This document shows, piece by piece, positions 1 through 8,300 of a DNA stretch of 36,104 bases. Position 1 is the first letter of the stretch. The number at the start of each line of letters is the position of its first letter. The position numbers and the translations under genes were made by a program. The stretch is from the NCBI GenBank assembly GCA_038205755.1, contig JBBRBN010000039.1:1-36104 (forward strand), given 5' to 3'. The notes under the pieces are model-generated. The model was not told where the DNA came from, did no database searches, and worked only from the letters and a program-made list of their open reading frames with translations. This DNA comes from JANNWF01 sp038205755. Lineage in GTDB: Bacteria; Pseudomonadota; Gammaproteobacteria; Xanthomonadales; Xanthomonadaceae.

Positions 1-221
1 TGAGCGCGATCCCGCGGCGGCCCGGCGGCCTGGGACAGGCGCTGGAAGCACTAGTGGACCTGCGCCGTGGTGTTCAGCGTGCGACCGTCCCGTCCGCCCA
101 ACGCGCCGCGCGCCAGTCGTTTGAGGTCGGGATAGACCAGCCCGATCAGGCTTTGCCAGGCCGCGCGGTCGCCGCCATCCGCGCGCCCAAGCAGCTGGGT
201 GATGTCGTCGCCCGCGTCCAT
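1..221 (-). pseudogene. ECF-type sigma factor (TIGR02999-like), amber-interrupted, 3' end outside window
   Basis: Read from an ATG at 219-221, the protein begins MDAGDDITQLLGRADGGDRA and continues into LVYPDLKRLARGAL and LNTTAQVH. This matches region 2 of the ECF-like sigma factors that usually pair with Ser/Thr kinases in this group (family pattern: DITQLL, LVYxELRRLA, TTALVHEAYLRL). Codon 57 is TAG (51-53), exactly where the family has Glu in VHE. The same frame then continues as CFQRLSQAAGPPRDRA to the window edge, so homology resumes after the stop. I infer a recent nonsense mutation or an inactive gene; the rest of the gene is not visible. A related intact sigma factor lies at 28537-29097. 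It follows the hydratase pseudogene by about 50 nt on the same strand. Confidence 0.72.
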
Positions 222-272
222 GGCGCAAGTGTAGCCCGCGCTGCCGGCTGAACGGGTGACAGGCGGGCGCGG

Positions 273-1070
273 TCAGCGTCCGTCAAAGCGCGGCTCGCGG
301 CGCCCGCCGAAGGCGCGCACCGCCTCGGCGGCGTCCCCCGAGGCGAGCACCTGATGCAGGGCAGGGAATAGCGCGGCGATGCCGGCCTCGCCGCCGCGCA
401 CGCGCGCCTCGCGTGACCGGCGCAGGGACGCCTGCACACCCAGCGGCGCGGCGCGGGCAATGCCTTCGGCAATGTCGATGGCGGTGTCGAGCTGCTGCCC
501 CGGCGCCACCACGCGCTGCACCAGGCCCCAGCGCAGGGCCTCAGCGGCGCTGAACTCGCGGCCGCTGAGCAGCACATCCAGCGCGTTGCCGCAGCCGATT
601 TCCTGCCACAGCCGCACGCTGGCGCCGCCGCAGGCAAAGAAGCCACGCCGCACTTCAAGCTGGCCGAAGCGACAGTCGCCGGCGGCGACCCGCACGTCAG
701 CCGCCAGCATCAGCTCGATGGCGACGCTGAAGGACGCGCCCTGAGCGGTAACTACCAGCGGCTTCGACAGTCGCCGCGATTCGTCGAGGCCAAACGGTTC
801 GATGCCAGCGGCCGGCAGCTCGGGCATGCGGCCTTCGGCCCGCACTGGCGCCCACTCGGCGAGATCGAGGCCGGCAGTGAAGTGGTCGCCGAGGCCATAC
901 AGCACGCCGCAGCGCAGGTGCGGGTCGCGATCCAGCTCACCCTACGCCAGCGCCAGCGCGCGCTAGCCGGCGATTGTGAAGGCGTTGCGCTTGGCGGCGC
1001 GGTCGAAGCCGATCCGCAGCAGATGCCCGCGGCGTTCAACCGGCAGTCCGGCGGCGGCATAGTCGGTCAT
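273..1070 (-). pseudogene. enoyl-CoA hydratase/isomerase (crotonase) with two in-frame TAG codons
   Basis: One frame of 266 codons from an ATG at 1068-1070 to a TGA at 273-275 has normal crotonase length. It is interrupted by TAG at codon 36 (963-965) and codon 43 (942-944). The first part reads FDRAAKRNAFTIA (the family's RPxxxNAF). After the second amber come the oxyanion-hole segment YGLGDHFTAGLDL and AIELMLAADVRV, then FGQLEV. The two Glu at the positions of rat mitochondrial ECH E144 and E164 are both present at the correct 20-residue spacing. The role would be hydration of 2-enoyl-CoA in fatty-acid or related beta-oxidation. The gene starts 22 nt downstream of the acyl-CoA dehydrogenase, so the two form an operon. 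A truncated product from an internal start near 905 would lack the N-terminal strands and is unlikely to fold. Conserved catalytic residues suggest the lesion is recent. Confidence 0.85.
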
Positions 1071-1092
1071 GGCGGCGGTCTTCGCACTCGGC

Positions 1093-2895
1093 TCAGAACC
1101 AGACGTCCTGCATGTCGAAGGCACTGGCCTCGGCGCTGCTGACGAGCTGCGCCCAGTGCGCCACCTGCGGCAGTTCGACGGCAAAGAACCAGCGGCAGGT
1201 GTGCAGCTTGCCGCGGTAGAAGTCGACGTCGTGAGGCGCAGCGGAGGGCAGCGCGCGCTGCGCCGCCAGCGCTTGCCACAGCCACATCCAGCCGATACAG
1301 ACGTGACCCAGCGCGCACATGTAGTGCTGCGCGTTGGCCAAGGTCGGGCGCACCTCGCCCGCCGCCATCTGCGCGCCGGCGGCGCGGGTCGCGTGTAGTA
1401 CCTGACGCACCGCCTCGCGCAGGGCGGCGGACAGCGGCGCCAGTTCGGGGTCAGCGTTGGCGTCAACGCAACAGGTTTCGATCCGCGTCAGCAGCAGGCG
1501 CAGCGCGGCGCCGTTTTCCATCATCGCCTTGCGACCCAGCAGATCCAGCGCCTGAATGCCGTTGGTGCCCTCGTGGATCGGGTTGATGCGGTTGTCGCGA
1601 TAGCACTGCTCGACCGGGTATTCGCGGGTGTAGCCATAGCCACCAAGCACCTGCACCGCCAGCTCGTTGGCCTTCAGGCACCAGTCGGACGACCAGGACT
1701 TGACGATCGGCGTCAGCAGTTCGAGCAGCTGGTGGCTGTCATGTTGAATCTGCGGGTCGGTCGCGTGGGCCTGATCCACCAAGGTCGCCGCATACAGGCC
1801 AAGCAGGTGGGAGCCTTCGACATAGCTGCGCTGCGCCAGCAGCATGCGGCGGACATCGGCGTGCTCGATGATGGCGATTGGCGACGCCTGCGGGTCCTTC
1901 TGGTCCGGATGGCGACCCTGGCGGCGCTCGCGGGCGTACTGCAGCGAGTACAGATAGCCGGCGTAGCCCTGCTGGATGGCGCCGATGCCGACCCCGATAC
2001 GTTCCTCGTTCATCATGTGGAACATGTAGCCCAGCCCGCGATGCGGCTCGCCGACCAGGTCGGCCCAGCAGTCGTCACGCTCGCCGAACTTGAGGAAGGT
2101 GTTGACGCTGCCGCGCTGACCCATCTTGTGGTTGAGCCCAGCCAGCGCGACGTCGTTGCGCTCGGCCTGGCTGCCGTCGACGTTGATCCGCCAGCGCGGC
2201 ACGATGAACAGGCTGATGCCGCGCACGCCGGCCGGCGCGCCTTCGATGCGCGCCAGCACCAGGTGGACGATGTTCTCGCCCAGCTCGTGGTCGCCGGCGC
2301 TGATCCACATCTTGGCGCCGCGCAGCCGGTAGCTGCCGTCGGCCTGCAGCGTCGCCGTGGTCTTGATGTCGGCCAGCGACGATCCGGCCTGCGGTTCCGA
2401 CAGGCACATGGTGCCGAAGTAGCGGCCCTCGACAATCGGCCGCATCCAGCGTCGTTTCTGCTCCGCACTGCCGTGCGCGGCGAGCAGGTTGGCGGCGGCG
2501 CGGGCCAGCATCGGATAAGCCGAAGTGCCGAGGTTGGCGGAGGCAAACAGGCCGTCGCAGACCGCCGCCATCACGAACGGCAGCTGCATGCCGCCGTCCT
2601 CGCTGTCGGCAAGAATCGCCATGAAGCCGGCATCGATGAAAGCCTGCACGCCGGCGGCGATCTCGGGCAACAGTTCGACTTTGCCATCGACCATATGCGG
2701 CTCGTTGAGGTCGCTCAGCCGGTTGTGCGGATAGAAGGTTTCCAGGGCGACTTTGTGGGCCAGCTCGGTCACCGCCTCAAAGGTTTCGCGGCCATGCTCG
2801 GCAAAGCGCGGATGGGCGCACAGCGCCGGCACGTCGAGCAGCTCGTACAGCGCAAAGTCCAGGTGGCGGCGGTCGATCAGAGGCGTGTGACGCAT
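1093..2895 (-). CDS. acyl-CoA dehydrogenase, large form with C-terminal extension
   Basis: This FAD flavoenzyme oxidises acyl-CoA to trans-2-enoyl-CoA. The 600-residue product is longer than the ~390-residue core family and carries the extra C-terminal helical domain of large (AidB/acetyl-dehydrogenase-C type) members. Visible landmarks are the flavin-binding CLSEPQAGSSL and MWISAGDHE segments, MMNEERIGVG, LGGYGYTREYPVEQ, and the signature IHEGTNGIQALDLLGRK, whose Glu (about residue 442) is the usual catalytic base. I chose the ATG at 2893-2895 because a GGAG lies about 9 nt upstream and the family begins near there; an in-frame ATG 9 codons earlier exists. It heads a minus-strand unit with the broken hydratase and diverges from a TetR-type gene across an 81-bp gap containing a palindrome. 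Local repression by that regulator is inferred. Confidence 0.93.
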   Translation of the reverse strand: MRHTPLIDRRHLDFALYELLDVPALCAHPRFAEHGRETFEAVTELAHKVALETFYPHNRLSDLNEPHMVDGKVELLPEIAAGVQAFIDAGFMAILADSEDGGMQLPFVMAAVCDGLFASANLGTSAYPMLARAAANLLAAHGSAEQKRRWMRPIVEGRYFGTMCLSEPQAGSSLADIKTTATLQADGSYRLRGAKMWISAGDHELGENIVHLVLARIEGAPAGVRGISLFIVPRWRINVDGSQAERNDVALAGLNHKMGQRGSVNTFLKFGERDDCWADLVGEPHRGLGYMFHMMNEERIGVGIGAIQQGYAGYLYSLQYARERRQGRHPDQKDPQASPIAIIEHADVRRMLLAQRSYVEGSHLLGLYAATLVDQAHATDPQIQHDSHQLLELLTPIVKSWSSDWCLKANELAVQVLGGYGYTREYPVEQCYRDNRINPIHEGTNGIQALDLLGRKAMMENGAALRLLLTRIETCCVDANADPELAPLSAALREAVRQVLHATRAAGAQMAAGEVRPTLANAQHYMCALGHVCIGWMWLWQALAAQRALPSAAPHDVDFYRGKLHTCRWFFAVELPQVAHWAQLVSSAEASAFDMQDVWF

Positions 2896-2932
2896 GCGAT
2901 GGCTCCGGCAGGAATGCGTCATTTACGCAATA

Positions 2933-2949
2933 TGACTCACTTGGAGTCA
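2933..2949. promoter_or_regulatory. 17-bp inverted repeat, probable TetR-family operator
   Basis: TGACTC-N5-GAGTCA is a perfect 6-bp dyad between the divergent acyl-CoA dehydrogenase and TetR genes. It overlaps a TTGACT on the minus strand and a TTGGAG on the plus strand that could serve as -35 elements. Size and place fit a TetR-family operator repressing both genes. The binding itself is inferred. Confidence 0.6.
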
Positions 2950-2970
2950 AGTCCGGCCTTCTACTACACT
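2941..2970 (+). promoter_or_regulatory. probable promoter of the TetR-type gene, leaderless
   Basis: TTGGAG (2941-2946) and TACACT (2965-2970) are separated by 18 bp. The -10 ends only 6 bp before the ATG at 2977, so transcription would begin at or next to the start codon, giving a leaderless message. No Shine-Dalgarno sequence is visible. The -35 lies inside the palindrome at 2933-2949, consistent with autoregulation. Confidence 0.45.
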
Positions 2971-2976
2971 TGATCA

Positions 2977-3603
2977 ATGAGCGCCATCACCCAGGGCATC
3001 GAAACCCGCCTGAGCCGAGCACTGCAGCGTCCGCGAGCGGTGCGGGCAACGCCGGTCGACGCCTTTCGCGCGGCCCGGATCAAGTGGCTGGCGGGGGAGC
3101 GGGTCGATATCGGCGTGCTGGCCCGGGAGCTGGGGGTCAGTCGGGCCACCCTGTTCCGCTGGGTCGGCAGCCGCGAGCTTCTGCTGGGCGAGATTTTCTG
3201 GTCACTGTGCGCGCCGACTCTGGTGCGGGCAGAGCAGGGCCTGCGCGTGCGCGGCGCGCGGCGGGTGGCCCGCGCCTGCGAGCGGGCGATCCGCGAGATT
3301 CTCGCGTTCGCGCCGCTGCGTCGCTTCATCGCGCAGGATCCGGAATACGCGCTGCGACTGCTCACGTCCAAGGCCAGCCCGGTGCAGGCCCGCACCATTG
3401 CCGCAGTCCGCGCCATGCTCGAACGTGAAGTGGAGCGCGGTGCGCTACGACCGCCGCTGGCGCTCGATACGCTGGCCTATCTGGTGGTCCGGATGGGCGA
3501 GTCGTTCGTTTATGCGGAGGCGATCAGCGGTCACGCGGTCGTGGTTGGCGACGCCGGGCTGGCGATCGAGTTGCTGCTGTCAGGGCAGGTGTCCAGCGCT
3601 TAG
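2977..3603 (+). CDS. TetR/AcrR-family transcriptional regulator (QsdR-like)
   Basis: The 208-residue protein has an N-terminal helix-turn-helix at about residues 44-63 (DIGVLARELGVSRATLFRWV) followed by SRELLLGEIFW, the usual TetR recognition-helix layout. The remaining all-helical part would bind a ligand. WLAGERVDIGVLARELGVSR and the overall length resemble the QsdR branch, recalled from family knowledge and not searched. It is divergent from the acyl-CoA dehydrogenase unit and shares the palindromic intergenic region, so an acyl-CoA-type effector is plausible. The TAG stop codon at 3601-3603 is part of the left target duplication of a MITE, so the ancestral C-terminus may have differed slightly. 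The alternative is a generic TetR of unknown ligand. Confidence 0.85.
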   Translation: MSAITQGIETRLSRALQRPRAVRATPVDAFRAARIKWLAGERVDIGVLARELGVSRATLFRWVGSRELLLGEIFWSLCAPTLVRAEQGLRVRGARRVARACERAIREILAFAPLRRFIAQDPEYALRLLTSKASPVQARTIAAVRAMLEREVERGALRPPLALDTLAYLVVRMGESFVYAEAISGHAVVVGDAGLAIELLLSGQVSSA

Positions 3604-3761
3604 CCCGCATGTTTCATGAATTCGCGCGATGATCGGACAGTGTTCGCACAAGGGACTACCGAAGGAGCGCCGTATCGGGCCATCCGACCGACTGAGGAAA
3701 AACCCTTGCGCGGACAAGAGACCAGCGAGGGCGTGTGAGATTCATGAAATAGGCGGGTTAG
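3600..3761 (+). repeat. MITE-like element, copy A, with TTAG target duplication
   Basis: The 154-bp element at 3604-3757 is bounded by TTAG on both sides (3600-3603 and 3758-3761). The terminal inverted repeats are CCCGCATGTTTCATGAAT at the left and, read inward, CCCGCCTATTTCATGAAT at the right. The interior matches copies at 24917-25073 (opposite strand) and 35004-35162, and a decayed copy at 32053-32187. It has no coding capacity. The right end lies 12 bp from the stop of the convergent hydrolase gene. Confidence 0.85.
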
Positions 3762-3773
3762 GCTGCGCTCGGC

Positions 3774-4646
3774 TCAGCGTGGCGCATCGGCCGCCGCCGC
3801 CGCGGCGGGCAGTGCGCCGGTCGCATCTTGTTTCATGAAGCGGATCACATCCTCCGCCGTGTCGGCCAGCCACGCGTAGCGGAATCCGCTGAGGATGCGG
3901 ATGTGCCCAATACCCCGATAGCGGCGCAGTTCCACCGGCACTTCTGCGGCCTTGAGCTTGGCCTCCAGCCGCTCGCTGTTGCGCAACCAGACCAGCAGAT
4001 CGGAGGTGCCGTGCAGCAGCAGAAATGGCGGCTCGTCGCCGTCGACAAAGTGCACCGGCTGTGACTCCAGCCACTGCGGTTCGGGGCCGAAAATGTCCTT
4101 CAGATCGTCGTCGGTCAGTGGCAGGAAATCGTACGGGCCGGCAATGCCGATGACGCCAGCGAGATCGCGCGGCGTCCAGCCAATGCGGGCTAGATAGCGG
4201 GCATCGGTGCCGATCAGCGCGGCGATATGGGCGCCGGCGGAGTGGCCGACCAGAAACAGGCGCTGCGGGTCCCCGCCGTACTGGCTCGCGTGATCGCGCG
4301 CCCAGCCAACGGCCGCCGCGACGTCGTGCACGAAGTCCGGGAAGCGCGCTCGCGGGTACAGCCGATAGTCGACTACCAGGGTGAGCACGCCAGCCTCCGC
4401 CAAGCGTTGGCCAACAAAGGCGTACTCATCGCGGCTGCCGCTTTGCCAGCGGCCGCCGTACAGGAACACAACCACCGGAGCCGGTCCCTGGCTGCCCGGC
4501 GGCCGATACACGTCCAGCGCCAGCCGGTGCTCCGGCAGGTAGATCACGCTTTCGGCGTCGGTCTGGCCGGCATTCACCGCCGCGAAATAGGCCGGCTTGC
4601 AGCCACCCATCAGGCCCGTCAGCAGCACAAGCAGGAGAATGTGCAT
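3774..4646 (-). CDS. alpha/beta hydrolase (carboxylesterase/BD-FAE type), predicted lipoprotein
   Basis: The protein has 290 residues. The N-terminus MHILLLVLLTGLMGGC looks like a lipoprotein signal with the acylated Cys at residue 16. The fold is an alpha/beta hydrolase: LYGGRW at about 62-67 replaces the common HGGxW oxyanion motif, the nucleophile elbow is GHSAGAH (Ser136), the acid is Asp216 in HGTSDLL, and the base is His248 in GIGHI. VVDYRLYPRARFPDFVHD is typical of esterase/kynurenine-formamidase-like members. An exported esterase on a small ester or amide is likely; the substrate cannot be told. I preferred the ATG at 4644-4646 over a longer frame because it begins directly with the signal peptide. 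It is divergent from the PycTM-like gene. Confidence 0.85.
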   Translation of the reverse strand: MHILLLVLLTGLMGGCKPAYFAAVNAGQTDAESVIYLPEHRLALDVYRPPGSQGPAPVVVFLYGGRWQSGSRDEYAFVGQRLAEAGVLTLVVDYRLYPRARFPDFVHDVAAAVGWARDHASQYGGDPQRLFLVGHSAGAHIAALIGTDARYLARIGWTPRDLAGVIGIAGPYDFLPLTDDDLKDIFGPEPQWLESQPVHFVDGDEPPFLLLHGTSDLLVWLRNSERLEAKLKAAEVPVELRRYRGIGHIRILSGFRYAWLADTAEDVIRFMKQDATGALPAAAAAADAPR

Positions 4647-4728
4647 GCGGGACCGGCGGGGCAGGGCTATACGAGAGGTCTTCACATTCTTATGATCACC
4701 TGATGAGCATTCACACAGCGTCAATTCG

Positions 4729-5295
4729 ATGAGCCTGCCGGTCGAGGAGGGCCAGATTGAACCGCGTCCGCGGCCGTTTGCCAAGGTGCCCGAACGCGGC
4801 AGTTCGGACCACCTGCTGCGACTGCTTCAGCAGCATCACGTGCAGCTTTCGACAATGGCTGACACCAAGGCCAACATCATCATCACGGTGTCCTCCATCG
4901 TGCTGACCCTCGTGCTTGGCCGAATCAACGATCCTGACCTGCGCCTTGGGCTGCTGGTGCTCGGCGTGTTCTCACTGATCGCGCTGTTGCTCGCCATTCT
5001 TGCCGTGCTGCCGAAGTTCCGGCGCGCGAAGAGACTCGAAGGGCCGGTCCCCGATGGCTTCAACATCCTGTTTTTTGCTCACTTCACGGCGCTTGATCAG
5101 CAGCGCTATCTCGAAGAGATGGCCCAGGCCATGATGCCCGGACGGGCGTATGAAACCGTGGTCCGCGACGTCTACTCGCTGGGCCATTACCTGGCGGCGC
5201 ACAAGTACCCCTATCTGCGCTGGTCGTACCTGTCGTTCTTGACCGGCTTCGTGTTGGCTTCCCTGATCCAGGCGGGGCATCTGCTGCTCGCGTAA
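4729..5295 (+). CDS. Pycsar-type membrane effector domain protein (PycTM/DUF5706-like), orphan
   Basis: The protein has 188 residues. A cytosolic N-terminus is followed by ADTKANIIITVSSI (about 44-57), then two transmembrane helices (about 49-64 and 73-94). A soluble segment contains FNILFFAHF (111-119) and YLEEMAQAM. YSLGHYLAAHKYPYLRWSYL leads into a third helix (about 165-186). This is the pattern I recall for the PycTM domain, which in Pycsar antiphage defence opens the inner membrane when it binds cCMP or cUMP. No pyrimidine cyclase (PycC) lies within the window on either side: the neighbours are an esterase and an unrelated giant membrane protein. It may be an orphan effector or a domesticated homologue with a different ligand. 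Start: ATG at 4729; no strong ribosome site. Confidence 0.75.
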   Translation: MSLPVEEGQIEPRPRPFAKVPERGSSDHLLRLLQQHHVQLSTMADTKANIIITVSSIVLTLVLGRINDPDLRLGLLVLGVFSLIALLLAILAVLPKFRRAKRLEGPVPDGFNILFFAHFTALDQQRYLEEMAQAMMPGRAYETVVRDVYSLGHYLAAHKYPYLRWSYLSFLTGFVLASLIQAGHLLLA

Positions 5296-5361
5296 CGTCG
5301 CGTCAACGTGGCGTGAAAAACCGCTAGGATGGGCGCAGTCTTGCTTTGGATCGAGGTGCGT

Positions 5362-8300
5362 ATGCGCGCTTGGCTAGCCACGGTTGTTCGTCGCCTGCTG
5401 GTGACTGCGGGGTTACTGGCGCTGCTGCTGTTTGCATCCATCTCGGCGGCTCAGGCACAGACCGCGCCCGCCGTGCCGCCCGATCTCGCTCCTTGGGTGC
5501 CGTGGGTGTTGAAGGGCTACCCGCAGCTGGGCTGCCCGCTGCTGCTGGGACAGATTCGTGGTGAACAGGACGCGCACCTCTGCGCCTGGCCGGGCGCGCT
5601 CGCGCTGGAGGTTACAGCGGATGAGGCCCGCTTTTCGATGAGCTGGACCGTGCTGGCGGAGTCGACCCTGAGGCTGCCGGGCGACGCCCGGCTGCGCCCG
5701 CAGGACGTCAGCGTCGATGGCCGTAGCGCGGTGGTGCGGTTCGATGGCAACTGGCCCAGCCTGCGTCTGCTGCCGGGCGTGTATCGCGTCGAGGGCCGGC
5801 TGCGCTGGAGCAAGCGGCCGACCCAGCTGCCGGTGCCAACCGAAATCGCGCTGGTCAACCTGCGCCTTGACGGTTCGCCAATAGCGCTGCCTGAGCGGGA
5901 CGGCGATCAGCTGTGGCTGGGCCGCGTCACCGCGGAGGTGGGTGCCGATACGCTGGATCTGCGGGTGTTTCGGCGGCTCGACGACGGCCTGCCGATTCGC
6001 CTGACCACCCAGCTTGCGCTGCAGGTGTCTGGCCGCGCACGCGAGATCAGCCTGCCGACCGCCCTGCCCGAAGGCTTTGTGCCAATCGCCATTCATTCGA
6101 ATTTGCCGGCGGCAGTGTTGGCCGACGGCAGCCTGCGCGTGCAGCTACGGCCGGGCGCCTGGCCATTGACCATCGAAGCGCGTGCGGAAGGCTTCATCGA
6201 TACGGCGGGCCCGCCCGCTGCCCAGGCGCCGTGGCCAAGCGAGGAAGTCTGGAGTTGGCGTGCGGCGCCCGAGCTGCGGGTGGTGGAAGTGGAAGGTGGC
6301 ACGCCCGTTGATCCGGCGCAGGTCGCCGCGCCGTGGGGTGAGGCGCTGTCGACCCACGTGCTGGATCGCACGCAGAAGCTGTCGATTGCCGAGCGCAGCC
6401 GCGGCAAGGATGGCGCGCAGCCGCATCGATTGAGCCTGACCCGCGAGCTGTGGCTGGCGTTTGATGGCGGCAGCGTGGTGGCCCGTGATCAACTGAATGG
6501 GCAGCTGGCGCGGGTCGGCCGACTCAACGCCAGCGCGCCGTGGACCCTGCAGCGCGCCGCCGAGGCCGGGCAGGACCTGCTGGTGACGCGCGACGCGGCC
6601 GGTCAGATTGGCGTCGAGGTGCGCAACCCGGCGCTTGCGCTGGTCACCACTGGCGAACACGCGGGCCGCGGCCGCATGCCGGCCAGCGGCTGGGCCGTTG
6701 ATCTGGAATCGATGAGTGCGGTGCTCAACCTGCCGCCGGGCTGGAGGCTGTTCGCCGCGAGCGGGGTGGATCGCGCGCCAGCGACCTGGCTTGGCAAGTG
6801 GAATCTGCTCGACCTGTTTCTTCTCGCGGTGGCGGGCCTGTTGGCCTCTCGTCTGTACGGAATCGGTTTCGCAGCGCTGGTCCTGGCGTATCTCGCGCTC
6901 GGCTATCACGAGAACAATTCGCCGCTGTGGAGCGTGCTGGCGGTGATCGCGTTGGCCCTTCTCCTGCGCGTGCTGAATGCCGGCCGCCTGGCCAGCGGCC
7001 TGCGCTTCGCGCGAGGATGTTTTCTCGGTCTGGCCTTCCTGCTGGCCCTGCCGTTTGTCGCCGAGCAGCTGAAATTGGCGCTCTACCCGCAGCTGGAGCG
7101 CGACGAAGTGGAGAGCAGTCGGGAGTACCTCAACCGCTACGGGACGATCGCGGGATCTGCGATGTCGGGCGTCGACGACGGGCAGGAGGAGCAAACTCTC
7201 GACCGCATCGAAGTCACCGGTTCGCGCATCAACCGCGCAGCCAGCGAGTCGGCGATGCCAATGCCTGACGCGCCTGTGCCGATGTCAGTGCCCGCGCCGC
7301 CGCCCGCGCCGCCCGCGCCTCCACCGAGCACGCGTCAACAGCTCAACGCGTATCCCGACGATGCCGTGCTGCAGGCCGGACCGGGCACGCCGGACTGGCG
7401 CTGGCAGCGCCTTGAGCTGGGCTGGTCGGGGCCGGTCGTTGCGGATCAGTCGATGCGACTGTGGCTCTCGCCGCCGTGGATGACCCGCGCTCTGCGGGTG
7501 GCTGCGGTCGCCCTGCTGGTGCTGGTGTTGCTGCGGCTTGCCCGCGATCTGAAGGCTCGGCCGAGAGGCACGTCGCGCGGCGCCGCAGCGCTGCCGGCGG
7601 CTCTGCTTGCGCTGGGTCTGGCGGGCATGGTGGATTCGGCGCACGCCGCCCAATTCCCGCCGGAGGAACTGCTCGATGAGCTGCGTCAGCGGCTGCTGGA
7701 AGCGCCCGACTGCGCGCCAGCCTGTGCAGCGCTGGATGCGGTCGAGGTGGAGGTGGCCGGCGAACGCATGCGCGTGGCCCTGACCCTGCACGCCGAATCA
7801 GACGTCGCCGTGCCGTTGCCTGAGCCGGGAAAGTCGGCGGCGCTGTTGCGGGCTGAAGTGGGTGGCGCCGAGGTCGGCGTGCTGCGCCGAAACGGCGAGC
7901 GCTGGCTCCGCCTGCCGCGCGGCCTCCAGCGGGTGGCGCTGGAATGGCAGATCGCCGCGGTCGACCAGATCGACCTGCGCTTTCCGCTCCCGCCAAGCAG
8001 CCTGCGACTGGCGGCAGCCGGCTGGGAGACTGGCAGTCTGGATGGCCTGCGTCTGCTCAGCGACAGCCTGCAGCTGATCCGCCTGCGCGCGCCGGATGCG
8101 GTCGACACCATCGACACCTCCGCGGCGGCGCAGGAGTTCCCGCCTTTCGTGAAAGTCACCCGCCGGCTTGCTCTCGATCTGGATTGGACCGTGCTGACCG
8201 TGGTCGAGCGCATCGCGCCGATGCAGGCCGGGTTTGCCTTGAGCCTGCCGCTGATCGAAGGCGAGCGCGTGCTCGACGACCGCCTTGAGGTCTCCGACGG

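Noticed and set aside
1..1070. Genome-wide recoding of TAG as a sense codon
   Set aside because: TAG ends at least three intact genes in this window, and no other gene contains an internal TAG.
1573..2973. 466-codon plus-strand frame over the acyl-CoA dehydrogenase
   Set aside because: Antisense shadow of a conserved enzyme, without domain features.
4729..5295. A complete Pycsar defence system
   Set aside because: No cyclase gene is next to the effector on either side.
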